DNA from: Ferrimonas balearica DSM 9799
GTDB lineage: Bacteria; Pseudomonadota; Gammaproteobacteria; Enterobacterales; Shewanellaceae
NCBI RefSeq assembly: GCF_000148645.1
Contig: NC_014541.1
Location: 2,689,139 to 2,753,138, forward strand
Reading direction: 5' to 3'
Length of the DNA stretch: 64,000 nucleotides
Positions 55,801 to 63,553 of the stretch are shown here, piece after piece. Numbering within the stretch: the first letter of the stretch is position 1; each line of letters opens with the position of its first letter. The position numbers and the translations under genes were made by a program. The notes beneath the pieces were generated by a model, which saw nothing but the letters and a program-made list of their open reading frames with translations, was not told where the DNA came from and did no database searches.

Positions 55801-56530
55801 TTCTAATTGGACACCCACTTTTTCATCAGCATCGCGAACACAAACCTTTCCTTACCCTTACCATCGAAATCTCCGCCCGATTAGTGACACCCAGTCGGAC
55901 CATTGACCCCTGTTGGTCCACAACCTCGCACATCTGCCGCTTGATAGACATAGCCACGCCTACACGGTTTCTAATTGGACACCCACTTTTTCATCAGCAT
56001 CGCGAACACAAACCTTTCCTTACCCTTGCCATCGAAATCTCCGCCCGATTAGTGATACCCAGTCGGACCTTCTAATTGGACACCCACTTTTTCATCAGCA
56101 TCGCGAACACAAACCTTTCCTTACCCTTACCATCGAAATCTCCGCCCGATTAGTGACACCCAGTCGGACCATTGACCCCTGTTGGTCCACAACCTCGCAC
56201 ATCTGCCGCTTGATAGACATAGCCACGCCTACACGGTTTCTAATTGGACACCCACTTTTTCATCAGCATCGCGAACACAAACCTTTCCTTACCCTTGCCA
56301 TCGAAATCTCCGCCCGATTAGTGATACCCAGTCGGACCATTGACCCCTTTCGGCCTGTTTCTAATTGGACACCCACTTTTTCATCAGCATCGCGAACACA
56401 AACCTTTCCTTACCCTTGCCATCGAAATCTCCGCCCGATTAGTGATACCCAGTCGGACCATTGACCCCTTTCGGCCCACAACCTCGCACATCTTCCGCCA
56501 GATAGACATAGCCACCCCTACACTGGCGTG
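55801..56530. repeat. Five-copy tandem array of a ~100-bp repeat
   Basis: A near-identical unit starting TTCTAATTGGACACCCAC begins at 55801, 55969, 56070, 56238 and 56359 and runs about 100 bp to CCCAGTCGGACC. Copies 1 and 3 are followed by an identical 67-bp spacer (giving 168-bp periods), copy 2 by none (101 bp), copy 4 by a 20-bp spacer (121 bp), and copy 5 by a diverged spacer. Units differ by one or two bases. All point the same way. Reading frames through the array are by-products of the repetition. Confidence 0.92.
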
Positions 56531-56563
56531 CATTACGGTCGAGGTTGGAGTTAATCGATGTCT

Positions 56564-57550
56564 CTACGCGGCAAACAAGCGCCTAGCGTTACCCGAACCA
56601 CGTATTCGAGCCGCCTCATGATGATTTTGGCAACGCCGCAAACTGGTTAATGTGCCGGCGCGACAGCCGAATTGGTACTCAAAGCCCTGGGTCAGGGTGA
56701 GCCAGTTGCTAAGAGAAATGCCCAGACGGGTGGTTAAGTCGGGTGTGATTTCGGCTATGTGCCCGGGTTTATCCAACCGTTGAGCACGCCCGGTAAACTC
56801 CACCACCTCCAGATAGTCATTCAGATGACAGGGCAGCGTTTCTTCGTCGGCATCGTCTTCGCCTGTACGAAACCGCTTTAGTGGTTGCGGCTGCAGGCCG
56901 TTAAGCGCCGCTTTGATGCGCAACTGAATACTGGTGTGGTCTGAGCTTTCTGGTGTGCGGGCGATATTGGCCCGAATCGGGTTAAGGTCGACATAGGCCA
57001 TACAGGACAGTAGGGCTTGTTCATCCAACAGGGCTTGAGATTTAAACCGCCCCTCCCAGAAACGGCCTGTGCAACCATCTTCTCGATTCGCCATCCGGGC
57101 AATGGGTTCGTTCAGTGCCCGCATAAACCAACTGATGTCCATCAGGCGTTGCCGATAGGTCTCTGCCAACAACTCAACCCTAAGACGCTCTGCCTTTGGC
57201 ATAAGGTCGTACTCTTCAGGCTGACAATATCGTTGAGTGAGAAGCGTACCGTTATAGAGCGTGTGCCAGCGTTCTAATACGGTGTGAGTATCCCAATCAT
57301 CCGCTTGCTGACTCTCCACGCATAACACCACGTGGGTGTGGTTGCTCATCACCGCAAAGGCGCACACGCTGATGGCAAAGATATCCGTCAGCGTGAGTAA
57401 CCTCTTTTCTACCCATCCCCGACGGTGTTCATAGCTCTTGCCGGTATAGGGGTCCTGGCCACACAAAAAGCTTCGGCGCACACAGCGACTGACGCAGTGG
57501 TAATAGCAGGTGTCCTGCAAGCTGACTTGGTTTCGACGGGGTTGGGGCAT
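56564..57550 (-). CDS. REP-associated tyrosine transposase (RAYT, Y1/HUH family)
   Basis: The 328-residue single-strand transposase resembles IS200/IS605 Y1 enzymes of the RAYT group: N-terminal YYHCVSRCVRRSFLC, the HUH histidine pair in MSNHTHVVL, CTGRFWEGRFKSQALLDE and YVDLNPIRANIA. RAYTs are linked to the spread of REP-type repeats. It reads away from the repeat-bearing right flank and toward the five-copy array. ggag precedes the ATG. Codon use is less GC-rich than core genes. Confidence 0.9.
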   Translation of the reverse strand: MPQPRRNQVSLQDTCYYHCVSRCVRRSFLCGQDPYTGKSYEHRRGWVEKRLLTLTDIFAISVCAFAVMSNHTHVVLCVESQQADDWDTHTVLERWHTLYNGTLLTQRYCQPEEYDLMPKAERLRVELLAETYRQRLMDISWFMRALNEPIARMANREDGCTGRFWEGRFKSQALLDEQALLSCMAYVDLNPIRANIARTPESSDHTSIQLRIKAALNGLQPQPLKRFRTGEDDADEETLPCHLNDYLEVVEFTGRAQRLDKPGHIAEITPDLTTRLGISLSNWLTLTQGFEYQFGCRAGTLTSLRRCQNHHEAARIRGSGNARRLFAA

Positions 57551-57638
57551 GGGACACTCCAGGGTCGGCGGTGGTCACTAACCAACAACCTACCCGTGCC
57601 CTAACCTGAAATGGCGTAACTTCGAGTTAAATCAGATT

Positions 57639-57651
57639 AAAAGTGGGTGTC
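57639..57651 (-). repeat. Inverted partial copy of the array repeat on the far side of the RAYT gene
   Basis: AAAAGTGGGTGTC is the exact reverse complement of GACACCCACTTTT, found in every array unit (for example 56368-56380). The transposase gene is thus bracketed by 13-bp inverted sequences about 1.28 kb apart, possible element ends. Confidence 0.6.
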
Positions 57652-57732
57652 TTCCTAGACTGCATTCCAACACTCGCCATTATTTTCACACTATCAATTT
57701 TCAGGATGGAATAATCTTTCGACAACGCACAA

Positions 57733-57760
57733 ACAAGCCCGCTATGGCGGGCTTGTTTTA
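57733..57760. terminator. Terminator after the immunity-like gene
   Basis: ACAAGCCCGC-tatg-GCGGGCTTGT (57733-57756), 10-bp perfect stem, T-rich on the plus strand side and 12 bp past the minus-strand stop. Confidence 0.75.
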
Positions 57761-57767
57761 TATTTAA

Positions 57768-58130
57768 TCAATGCTGTCTAAGTAGCTTTGCTGCTTCCTT
57801 TACTTCAAGCCAGATAGAACTGCATAGAATTTTATCTGGTCTATCACTTAACCTATTGTCGTTAACGAAATCTTCAAGCTCTCTGAGCTTAGCCAAAAAC
57901 TTAGATATTCTTTCTTTCTGGGAAGCATCCAATTCAAGCCTAAATCCATCTGACTCTTCAAAACGATCTGAATCAAGACCTTCAAATATCTGCTCAAATA
58001 ACTCATCAGGTTCTGTTATGGACGTCACTGACTTATCCCCCTGCAACCAAACCTTCTCAAAAAGCCCATCTTCAGCAATAAGTTCTGCGGTACTATAAAT
58101 TCCATCAATCCATACTTCTAACTTGATCAT
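57768..58130 (-). CDS. Putative immunity protein for the Rhs tip
   Basis: The 120-residue acidic product has no signal or membrane segment and begins MIKLEVWIDGIYSTAELIAEDG. It starts 5 bp after the Rhs-tip stop with ggaggt upstream. Position and size are typical of immunity proteins that neutralise the C-terminal toxin just upstream. The family is not recognised, so the role rests on context. Confidence 0.65.
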   Translation of the reverse strand: MIKLEVWIDGIYSTAELIAEDGLFEKVWLQGDKSVTSITEPDELFEQIFEGLDSDRFEESDGFRLELDASQKERISKFLAKLRELEDFVNDNRLSDRPDKILCSSIWLEVKEAAKLLRQH

Positions 58131-58135
58131 AGATA

Positions 58136-59032
58136 CTACCTCCTGAACTTAAAGTCTTTTAGCTGTATTCCGTGAGCCTCAGGAGAGTTCATTCTCACCT
58201 CATTTCCGTCTTTATCAAGAGCCCGGCCGTTTCTAACTTGTGTTACCTCACCATTGCGCTTTACTCGAACATAGCTATGCGGATTTCTCGGATCAACCCA
58301 CTTAACGTCTTTTCCGTTTCTGGAAGGTTTCTTAATCCAATCTTTAGGGACACCTTCAGGCCTACCATCATCCTCAGGGTCTTCTTCATTGGGGTCTCGC
58401 CCAGAGGATTCAGATGCACCTCTCATATTCGAAAGGTCGTTTCCTGGTGAGGAAGTATCACCCGGCAAAGATAATAAGCCTAGACCTACCAAAAGTGCTA
58501 CCGCATCCATTGGACCTGGTTGGGGCCCATCTGAAAAAGCCACCAATACTAGACTACCGACTCCTAACCCAGATTGAGCAAAGCTATGATCATTTTGAGC
58601 GTCTTCTTGACACTGTCTATCGCAAGTTACTTGGATTCTCTCTATCGGATCCTCATTCTCATGTCCTCCATTCTGGCTCTCGCTATTCTGCGAACGGCTA
58701 CTTTGGCTACCGATATCAGCCGCTTCTCCAGTACTGCTTTGCATCCCGGAGTCATGCCCGTTATTCGCTTCATTGCTCGAGTCACTTGAATCCTCTGTGC
58801 TAGGGCCACCATTCTCGCAACTTCCCTCAGCAAGGCATCTCGACTCCGCCCCCCCTGCTATTCCAACCGATGTATACCCAGTTGGGTCGGTACCAGCCAA
58901 CGGGTTGTTCATCACATAGCTATAGGGGTTGATCGACTGAGTGCTGGTAGGAGCCTGAATATAAGGGTCAACACTCATGAATCGGCCCAGGTTGTAATCG
59001 TAAACCCGACCATTCATATGAATAAGATCCAA
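58136..59032 (-). CDS. Truncated Rhs protein: core end plus C-terminal toxin domain
   Basis: The first 55 residues are the very end of an Rhs core (LIHMNGRVYDYNLGRFMSVDP, NPYSYVMNNPLAGTDPTGY). A Ser/Glu/Asn-rich linker and a hydrophobic stretch (about residues 150-195) follow, then a unique C-terminal domain of about 75 residues (GVPKDWIKKPSRNGKDVKW to IQLKDFKFRR), the expected toxin. The open frame reaches 59059 with a stop just above; the start would be TTG at 59032. The several-hundred-codon Rhs barrel is missing, so this is an orphan tip, silent unless recombined onto a full rhs gene. Confidence 0.8.
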   Translation of the reverse strand: MDLIHMNGRVYDYNLGRFMSVDPYIQAPTSTQSINPYSYVMNNPLAGTDPTGYTSVGIAGGAESRCLAEGSCENGGPSTEDSSDSSNEANNGHDSGMQSSTGEAADIGSQSSRSQNSESQNGGHENEDPIERIQVTCDRQCQEDAQNDHSFAQSGLGVGSLVLVAFSDGPQPGPMDAVALLVGLGLLSLPGDTSSPGNDLSNMRGASESSGRDPNEEDPEDDGRPEGVPKDWIKKPSRNGKDVKWVDPRNPHSYVRVKRNGEVTQVRNGRALDKDGNEVRMNSPEAHGIQLKDFKFRR

Positions 59033-59091
59033 CAGCCCTCGCCAGTAACCAGATAATACTTAAGTAACGCTCCTGCTTCGGTGACGCCCCC

Positions 59092-59685
59092 CTACCCCCT
59101 CACCAGCACCAACAGCCGATTATTCGCTGGCATGGTGTGATCAGCGGTCAGGTGTAAACCATGCTCTGCGGCCACTTCACACACCGCTTCAAAATCCCGG
59201 ATCCCCATCTGGTCGTCCTGTGCGCGGAGGAAGGCGTCGAAGCGGGCGTTGCTGGCGCTGGTGGGTTGGCCGCCGTAGTGGAAGGGGCCATAAAGGCAGA
59301 AGCGGCCGCCGCTGCTGAGCAGTTGCCCTGCCCCTTCCAGCATCCGTTCCACCACGGGCCAGGGCATGATGTGGGCGGTGTTGGCGCTGAACAGGCCATC
59401 GAACGGGCCGTCAGGCCACTGCCGGGTGACGTCCAGCTCAATGGGGGCGGCCAAATTGGGGGCGGCGGCGCTGTTCCGCCATAGACGGATGCCGGGGAGG
59501 TTTTCCGCGCGGTCGCTGGGTTGCCACAGCAGATGGGGCAGGTTGGGGGCAAAGTGGGCGCCGTGTTGGCCGGTGCCACTGCCAATCTCCAACACCCGCC
59601 GGGTGGTTCTGAACTCGCTGGCGAGAATGGCCAGTATGGCGTCCTTATTATTCTCGCAGGCCTGAGAAAAGGGTTTGTTCATCAT
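59092..59685 (-). CDS. DUF938-family SAM-dependent methyltransferase-like protein
   Basis: The 197-residue product begins MMNKPFSQACENNKDAILAIL, the DUF938 signature, and has the SAM-binding loop RRVLEIGSGTGQHGAHFA. Substrate unknown. It returns to high-GC core composition, so it marks the right border of the accessory patch. Confidence 0.88.
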   Translation of the reverse strand: MMNKPFSQACENNKDAILAILASEFRTTRRVLEIGSGTGQHGAHFAPNLPHLLWQPSDRAENLPGIRLWRNSAAAPNLAAPIELDVTRQWPDGPFDGLFSANTAHIMPWPVVERMLEGAGQLLSSGGRFCLYGPFHYGGQPTSASNARFDAFLRAQDDQMGIRDFEAVCEVAAEHGLHLTADHTMPANNRLLVLVRG

Positions 59686-59818
59686 TGGCTTATTTTGCGT
59701 CGGGACTCTCAGACTACGTCAATTCCCACATTGTGCCCAGAGGGCTTGATCTGGATCGCCCTCTGACCGGGTCACTGCGTTACACTGAGTTAAGCCAATG
59801 GGATCAAGGAGTCCAGTC

Positions 59819-60316
59819 ATGAACGCGCACTTTCTGATGACCGTGGTCGGTCCCGACCGTCCCGGAATGCTCAACCAGTTGGCCTCAACCACCCACCACC
59901 ATCAGGGTAAGTGGCTCAACACCCGCACCATCAACCTTGAGGGGCAGTTTGCCGCCATCATCAAGGTGGAAGCCCCGCAATCCGAAATGCAGCAGCTGCA
60001 GGAAGCGCTGTGCGAAGCGCCGCGCATGCTGGTGCAGATCCACGAATGCCATCCCGAACAAGCGGTACCGGCCAAGCCGTTCCATTTGCAGATTGATGCG
60101 GCAGACCGTCCCGGCCTGGTGAATGACATCACCGCCGCGTTGGATGGCCACGGCATTGCCGTGGAGAAACTGGAATGCCACCGGGTCGGCAGTGCCGATG
60201 GCGGCACCCTGTTTACCGCCGAGTTGGCGGTGCACATGCCCGCCGAGCTGGACCCGGATATCGTGATGATGGAGTTAGAAGGGCTTGGCGAGCGGATGAT
60301 TGTTCAGCGAATTTGA
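59819..60316 (+). CDS. ACT-domain protein, GcvR family
   Basis: The 165-residue product consists of two ACT domains (VVGPDRPGMLNQLASTTHHHQG and IDAADRPGLVNDITAALDGHGI), as in the glycine cleavage repressor GcvR. It may sense an amino acid and act through protein contacts. It differs enough from GcvR that regulation of glycine cleavage is only a guess. The ATG at 59819 follows aaggagtccagtc. Confidence 0.83.
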   Translation: MNAHFLMTVVGPDRPGMLNQLASTTHHHQGKWLNTRTINLEGQFAAIIKVEAPQSEMQQLQEALCEAPRMLVQIHECHPEQAVPAKPFHLQIDAADRPGLVNDITAALDGHGIAVEKLECHRVGSADGGTLFTAELAVHMPAELDPDIVMMELEGLGERMIVQRI

Positions 60317-60461
60317 ACGCGGAGTGCTACCCCGCTCACAGTTCCAGATTGTGAGGCCACCAGAGTGTGAGCACGCTTACGGTGTGCTGCAGTTAAAACA
60401 CGTAGCGTGAAGAGGTACCGGGGTCACGGTGGCCCCCACAAAGTCTGAACAGGAAATTAGG

Positions 60462-60755
60462 ATGTCTGACAGCAACAACGCCTTTTTCAACCGTGCCAAT
60501 GATCTGATCCAGCTGGCCAACAAGCAGAACCAGGACAAAGAAGTGAAAACCGGCGAAGTCAGCGCGTCCTTTATGTACGCCCTGGCGCGTTACAACGCGT
60601 GGTTCGGTTCCACCAGTTTCCAGAGTCAGGAGCAGATGCAGTCCAAGAAGCAGGAGATGCTGGACTACTACGTCGAAGAGTACAAAAAGATGCTCGAGAA
60701 CAACCTCGACGATTACATCGAGCACTTCGACCACTACCGCTCCACTCAGAAGTAA
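60462..60755 (+). CDS. DUF3144-family protein
   Basis: The 97-residue helical product matches the DUF3144 pattern: NAFFNRANDLIQLANKQ, VSASFMYALARYNAW and MLENNLDDYIEHFDHYR. It is soluble and of unknown function. The ATG at 60462 has aggaaattagg upstream. It is closed by a strong terminator. Confidence 0.88.
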   Translation: MSDSNNAFFNRANDLIQLANKQNQDKEVKTGEVSASFMYALARYNAWFGSTSFQSQEQMQSKKQEMLDYYVEEYKKMLENNLDDYIEHFDHYRSTQK

Positions 60756-60761
60756 TCATTG

Positions 60762-60788
60762 ACGCCCGGCCCCACGCCGGGCGTTTTT
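60762..60788 (+). terminator. Intrinsic terminator after the DUF3144 gene
   Basis: ACGCCCGGC / GCCGGGCGT stem (60762-60784) followed by five T. Confidence 0.92.
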
Positions 60789-60862
60789 GTGTGCCCAACC
60801 AGTGAGCCAAAAGCGTACCCGGCGGTGCGCTTTTCTTTTGCCTGTCATCCGACGGCAGGCAC

Positions 60863-60893
60863 AAAAAAAGCGTGCCGATGGGCACGCTTTTTT
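60863..60893. terminator. Terminator after the DUF3360 gene
   Basis: AGCGTGCC-gatg-GGCACGCT (60869-60888) with A run on one side and T run on the other; reads in both directions. Confidence 0.92.
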
Positions 60894-60909
60894 GTTGGGG
60901 TTCCGATGA

Positions 60910-62415
60910 TTACATCAGGGCCGGGATGCCGTATTGCGGCTCCAGCATACCCACTGCCAGCATGGCAGCCAGACAGATCAGCAGTACCGCGGCCGGGATA
61001 ACGATGCGGTCCATTTTGGACAGACGCTTCGGACGCTCTTTGTCGCCGATCAGGCCGTTGTTGTCCAACAGCATGGTCAGGGCCCAGGCCAGAACCGGGT
61101 TGGTTACCGCAGCAGCGAACACACAGATACCAGCAGACTGAGAGTCTTTGGTGTCTTTGATCATCTGCATACCGGCTTCCAGCAGCGGCAGGAATACACC
61201 CACCAGCAGCGCGATGCGCATCACCGGCGGCCAAACCGCTACGTCCATCGGGAAGCCCAGGTAGGCCACGATGATACACAGGGTACCCAGCAGAATCGCA
61301 CCGGCCGGGATAGGACGCTTGGCGATGGCAGCCGGGATCATGTAAGTGCCCCAGGAGGAGGTGATGTTACAGCCACCCAGAGAGGTACCTACCATTTGGC
61401 GAACGGAGCAGGTGGTCATGGTGTCATCCACGTCCATCAGCACTTTCTCGGTGCCTTTCGGGTAGTTCAGCTCCTGGAAGATACGGTGGCCCAGGAAGTC
61501 CGGAGACCACATGGCAACCGCCAGGATGGCGAACGGCAGAGAAGCAATAAAGTGCTGCAGGTTCGGCAGACCCAGCATCCAGCCCTGCTCGGTGGAACCC
61601 CACCAGTACACCGGGTTCAGGTTTGGCAGACCGGTTTCAGTGGTGAAGGTCAGGTCAAAACCGGCACCCAGCAACAGCGCGGTGATCAGGCCGGTGAAGG
61701 CACAAGCCGGGATCGCCAGCCAACGTTTGCCGACTTTGGCCAGGAAGGCGTACAGCACGATGGTCACCGCCAGCACAACAAGGCCAACGTGACCCATGCC
61801 GATGCCGGTAGACCAGGACTGAATGTCGCTGATCTGGCTCATCGCACCGGTAAAGCCAAGGAACACAAGCAAACCGCCCGCCACGCCTTCACCGGTAAGG
61901 TTCACCAGACGAGAGCCACCTTTAAAGGCACTCAGCAGCAGACCGAACACACCCAGCAGCAGCGCCAGAGCCAGCGGGTGAGCACCAGCCAGCGCGATGG
62001 CACCGATCAGGGGGATCATCGGACCGTGGTTACCCGCCAGGTTGGAGCGCGGGTTGAGGAAGCCAGGGGCAATGATGCAGAACAGCAGCGCCGGGATCAG
62101 CATCTCTACGCGCGCCACTTCGATGGCGAAGTCGCGGCCCAGTTCGATGTGGTCCCAGGCCTGAGACAGACCGTCGGCCCAGGACATGGCCACGGCGGAG
62201 TACATGGCAATAATGCCGATGGTGCCTGCCAGAGCCGGTACCAGGTCTTCCCACTCGAAGCGATAATCGCGACCGGGCAGGTTCAGACGCCAGCGGCGCG
62301 GCTTCATGATTTGCAGTTCGTGCTCCAGGTACTCAGACCGGGAGTTGAACTCGCTGGCCGGGCGGTGTGCTTCCCGGTAGGACTTCTCTTCGGGTTTTGT
62401 TGTCTGCTCTTGCAT
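60910..62415 (-). CDS. DUF3360-family membrane transporter (SulP-like)
   Basis: The 501-residue inner-membrane protein has a conserved cytoplasmic N-terminus (SYREAHRPASEFNSRSEYLEHELQ, MKPRRWRLNLPGRDYRFEWEDL) and about twelve hydrophobic segments. The family is found in Vibrio/Shewanella-type bacteria and looks like a secondary transporter of the SulP type; the substrate is unknown. The ATG at 62415 is used; a GTG four codons earlier is possible. A PdhR/LldR-type operator-like sequence lies about 355 bp upstream. Confidence 0.87.
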   Translation of the reverse strand: MQEQTTKPEEKSYREAHRPASEFNSRSEYLEHELQIMKPRRWRLNLPGRDYRFEWEDLVPALAGTIGIIAMYSAVAMSWADGLSQAWDHIELGRDFAIEVARVEMLIPALLFCIIAPGFLNPRSNLAGNHGPMIPLIGAIALAGAHPLALALLLGVFGLLLSAFKGGSRLVNLTGEGVAGGLLVFLGFTGAMSQISDIQSWSTGIGMGHVGLVVLAVTIVLYAFLAKVGKRWLAIPACAFTGLITALLLGAGFDLTFTTETGLPNLNPVYWWGSTEQGWMLGLPNLQHFIASLPFAILAVAMWSPDFLGHRIFQELNYPKGTEKVLMDVDDTMTTCSVRQMVGTSLGGCNITSSWGTYMIPAAIAKRPIPAGAILLGTLCIIVAYLGFPMDVAVWPPVMRIALLVGVFLPLLEAGMQMIKDTKDSQSAGICVFAAAVTNPVLAWALTMLLDNNGLIGDKERPKRLSKMDRIVIPAAVLLICLAAMLAVGMLEPQYGIPALM

Positions 62416-62769
62416 GGCAACAACCACTCCTCAACACAAGGGGTATCAATGACAACAGATGGGCTTCGGCTCATTAGCTGATAACCAAAACCCATCACAG
62501 TATAGCGTTGCGCGATATTCTGAACGCATTTGAGCCAGATACCGTGATCCACCTCCGAAGTCTTACCAATTTACCAATGGCTTTTTCGCTTCTGCGCTCT
62601 TTTTGCCCAGCGGCAGCATGATTGTGATCTAGCTTCCTTGACGCACATCAATTTGGACAGTGAATGTGCGCATCAACAAGCGCTTTTTTCGGATTTCGTC
62701 AAAAACGCGTCACAGACCCTTCCTTAGCCCACTTTTCCTCGCTGACGATTTTTCGCGACAACTCACAGC

Positions 62770-62785
62770 AATTGGTAAGACCAAA
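62770..62785. promoter_or_regulatory. PdhR/LldR-type operator-like site in the DUF3360 upstream region
   Basis: AATTGGTAAGACCAAA fits the FadR-subfamily GntR operator AATTGGTnnnACCAATT at all but the last positions. An 11-bp piece of it recurs inverted at 62561-62571 (TCTTACCAATT), next to another ACCAAT half-site. The 531-bp gap 62416-62946 otherwise has an inverted repeat CGCACAT/ATGTGCG (62642-62672) and no gene. Binding by a pyruvate- or lactate-type regulator is inferred. Confidence 0.45.
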
Positions 62786-62896
62786 AGCCAAGGCAGGCAA
62801 AATGCCATCTTTTGCCCCTGAGCAACAAGCGCTTAGGGTAACAACTTGGTGAAAGCGTGAAGCCCATCAGATCCACTTTGGTTAATCTCTTGGCAC

Positions 62897-62920
62897 AAAA
62901 AAAGCCGGTCAATGACCGGC
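62897..62920 (-). terminator. Terminator of the second dms-type operon
   Basis: GCCGGTC-aat-GACCGGC (62904-62920) with a seven-T run on the minus-strand side. Confidence 0.88.
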
Positions 62921-62946
62921 TTTTCTCTTCGATGCGCCTCTGTGCC

Positions 62947-63552
62947 TTAGCGATAGAGGGGCATCGCCGTGACGCTGAGTGACCACTGAGCCATCAGTGC
63001 CTGCAGGGTCCCTTCCAGCATCTGTCCTACCGCTTGGTAAAAGCGGCTGACGGATTGCGCTTCGAGGCCAGCGATAAAGCGCGGCACCCAAGGCATCAGG
63101 TGGTCGCACAGCAACTCTCTGCTGACCTCGACATTGTCTTGCTCCAACAGCAGGGCCAGCAACAACAGTTGCTCCGACAGATGGTCCGGAGCGGCACACT
63201 CCAGCACCGGCTGCCATTGCTGCGCGGAAGCAAAGCGTTGCCACGCCCGCGCGGTATCGCCCCAGGTCAGGTTGTCCTTATCGGTATACACCGAACCAAA
63301 CGGCGACAGGCGCTGAGACCCGGGCACCCAAAAAAGCTGCTCATTGGCCAGCAGCAGAGCTTCCGGCTGCGCCAGTCCCTCCTGCCAGGCCTGACGCTGA
63401 GCAGGCGTCAGTGGGTCAGGCCAACTCTCGACACACTCAGCCAGTGCAGCCAGTGCGTCCTGTCCCGGCGCACGGTAGATCAGCCCCGCCAATACCCGCA
63501 GCTGGGCTGCGCGCTCGGCCAGGCTGACACCAACAGGCACCTCAGCACCCAC
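62947..63552 (-). CDS. Second TorD/DmsD-family chaperone
   Basis: The 201-residue helical product shows the weak family pattern LLANEQLFWVPGSQRLSPFGSVYTDKDNL followed by DHLMPWVPRFIAGLEAQSVSRFY, typical of TorD-like chaperones. The GTG at 63552 follows gggagg and lies 1 bp after the stop of the adjacent dmsB-like gene; the longer frame would overlap that gene. Its client is probably the molybdoenzyme encoded beyond the right edge. Confidence 0.8.
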   Translation of the reverse strand: MGAEVPVGVSLAERAAQLRVLAGLIYRAPGQDALAALAECVESWPDPLTPAQRQAWQEGLAQPEALLLANEQLFWVPGSQRLSPFGSVYTDKDNLTWGDTARAWQRFASAQQWQPVLECAAPDHLSEQLLLLALLLEQDNVEVSRELLCDHLMPWVPRFIAGLEAQSVSRFYQAVGQMLEGTLQALMAQWSLSVTAMPLYR

Positions 63553-63553
63553 C

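Noticed and set aside
55913-56464. Open frame of 183 codons through the repeat array
   Set aside because: It only reflects repetition; the translated units switch frame between copies and have no ribosome-binding site.
55801-56530. Repeat array considered as a CRISPR
   Set aside because: Units are about 100 bp, spacers are themselves repeated and of 0-67 bp, and no cas genes are nearby.
60934-62481. 515-codon frame antisense to the DUF3360 gene
   Set aside because: Highly charged Gln/His-rich translation typical of the complement of a membrane protein gene.
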